Of a stretch of 64,000 nucleotides of DNA, positions 63,051 through 64,000 are shown piece by piece. The position numbers and the translations under genes were made by a program. This DNA is from Bedellia somnulentella (Eukaryota; Arthropoda; Insecta; Lepidoptera; Bedelliidae): positions 7,192,001 to 7,256,000 of the forward strand of contig OY755187.1 in NCBI GenBank assembly GCA_963576735.1. The letters run 5' to 3'. Each line of letters begins with the position of its first letter. The first letter of the stretch is position 1. The notes under the pieces are model-generated. The model made no database searches. It saw only the letters and a list, made by a program, of their open reading frames with translations, and was not told the origin of the DNA.

Positions 63051-64000
63051 AATGCCTACTCGCAGTGAAACTATTAGTAATTTAGAAAAGAAGTTAAATT
63101 CAACCCTTTTAGAATTAAAAAAATCTAAAGAAAATACCATAAAATTGTTAGAGGAACGTGAGGATAGTGAGCAAGAAATAAACAATATTTATTAAAACCA
63201 ATTCTTGTTTAAGGAAACAACTTGTTGACTTGGATGCAGAGCTGCAAGATAGCATAGCCCAAAGATTGGCCCTGGAAAGAGATGTTAGTTTGCACCAAAA
63301 CAGTTATGATTTTCATGAAGTAGCACTGAAAGAAATAGAATTGTTAAAAGCACAACTAGCAGGAGCTGAATTAGAACTACATTCATTAAGAAGTAAGAAA
63401 ACAGAGGAGAACTCAATTATTCTGCAGCGAATGTATGATAACATTATTGATATGCCAACAATAGACTTGACTACTCCATTAAAGGAGGAAAAATCCCTAC
63501 CAATTGTGAACATAAAAGGTTCCAGAAAGTTAAAAAAGTACGTAAGTAAGTAAGTAAAAGTAAGTAAGTAAGTAAAGTAAACAAAGTTAAGTAAGTAAGT
63601 AAAAGTAAGTAAGTAAGTAAAGTAAACTTAAAAGAACTGTAAGAAATCTTGTAAAAAAACTTAATAAACTTAGGTGTAGTCAACATCATGAGATGAAGTT
63701 TAAGTTAAATAGGCTAGAACAACTATGTAGTGATTATGAACTTTCTCTAGACAGTAACAAAGTTAAACTAAGTCATGATAGTAATAGAATTATAGAGTTA
63801 GAAAAATCTCTTCAAGATATTACAGTAAACTATCATAATAGTCACTTAGAAATGCAAAGCTACATAGTAGGATTAGAAGAAATCATAGAGTTAAGTAATG
63901 AAAATATCAAAACAGTAGAAACACTATCTAGTTTTTGCACTAAGTGTGAAAGTGTAAGTACTGTCATAAATGATGTATCCCTGAAAATAGAAATAATATG
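63051..64000 (+). pseudogene. Coiled-coil ORF (ORF1-like), interrupted, runs off the window
   Basis: The Met at 63051 (MPTRSETISNLEKKLNSTLL) opens a Leu/Lys/Glu-rich coiled coil. A stop at about 63196 is followed in another frame by LVDLDAELQDSIAQRLALER and IELLKAQLAGAELELHSLRS to about 63540. A tetranucleotide array interrupts, and beyond it a third stretch reads MKFKLNRLEQLCSDYELSLD, then LSHDSNRIIELEKSLQDITV, with a Cys pair (CTKCE) near 63935. It looks like one long coiled-coil protein, the ORF1 or Gag of an insect retroelement; the family is not recognised. It continues past 64000. Confidence 0.5.
63540..63635 (+). repeat. (AAGT)n array with a higher-order duplication
   Basis: AGTAAGTAAGTAAAAGTAAG blocks ending AAAGTAAAC occur twice in tandem (about 63545-63582 and 63589-63627), so the simple repeat was itself duplicated as a unit of about 45 bp. 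It breaks the coiled-coil frame. Confidence 0.85.

Overview
This window reads as insect, most likely lepidopteran (moth or butterfly), nuclear DNA that is almost entirely transposable elements (TEs). The base composition is AT-rich. The lepidopteran call rests on the TE fauna: CR1/Zenon-like LINEs whose ORF1 ends in a baculovirus-FP-like domain, an RTE-type LINE of the kind described from Heliconius, tRNA-derived SINEs with the tail text typical of Lepidoptera, and BEL/Pao and Ty3 LTR elements. I found no intact host gene, rRNA gene, complete tRNA or CRISPR array.

Layout. 0-3.3 kb: relics, including a Helitron helicase fragment and a fragment of an uncharacterised arthropod protein family. 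3.9-5.76 kb: a Mutator-like (MULE) element with long inverted ends and a perfect 8-bp target duplication. 7.08-7.36 kb: a foldback MITE. 9.4-14.0 kb: an apparently complete, intact-ORF element of an unclassified DNA-transposon family (868-aa protein with DDE-like signatures). 14.4-16.1 kb: LINE ORF1 and PIF/Harbinger-type relics. 16.3-23.6 kb: a Ty3/gypsy element with 297-bp LTRs differing by one base, inserted into a SINE. 24.8-32.4 kb: a degenerate minus-strand BEL/Pao element with an env-like domain fused to pol. 33.8-37.8 kb: a second MULE with FLYWCH and transposase remnants on the minus strand. 37.9-42.4 kb: a minus-strand CR1/Zenon-like LINE with one visible in-frame stop in ORF2. 43.2-43.5 kb: a possible relative of the 868-aa protein. 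44.2-50.4 kb: a minus-strand I-type LINE carrying a nested TTAA MITE and a nested poly(A) LINE fragment. 50.8-54.5 kb: a plus-strand CR1/Zenon-like LINE with a nested SINE. 54.1-58.5 kb: a very recent 2.1-kb duplication carrying a broken multi-exon Myb/SANT-like gene and a MULE transposase exon, joined by 106 bp copied from 3 kb upstream plus 18 bp of filler. 60.2-62.9 kb: an RTE LINE with a deleted endonuclease core. 63.0-64.0 kb: a coiled-coil ORF interrupted by a tetranucleotide array.

How it fits together: the genes do not form a pathway. The window is a stratigraphy of insertions (Ty3 in SINE, SINE in LINE, MITE in LINE, LINE in LINE). The strongest candidates for something new are the 868-aa element with its repeated 15-bp flanking motif, and the templated-insertion duplication at 54-58 kb.
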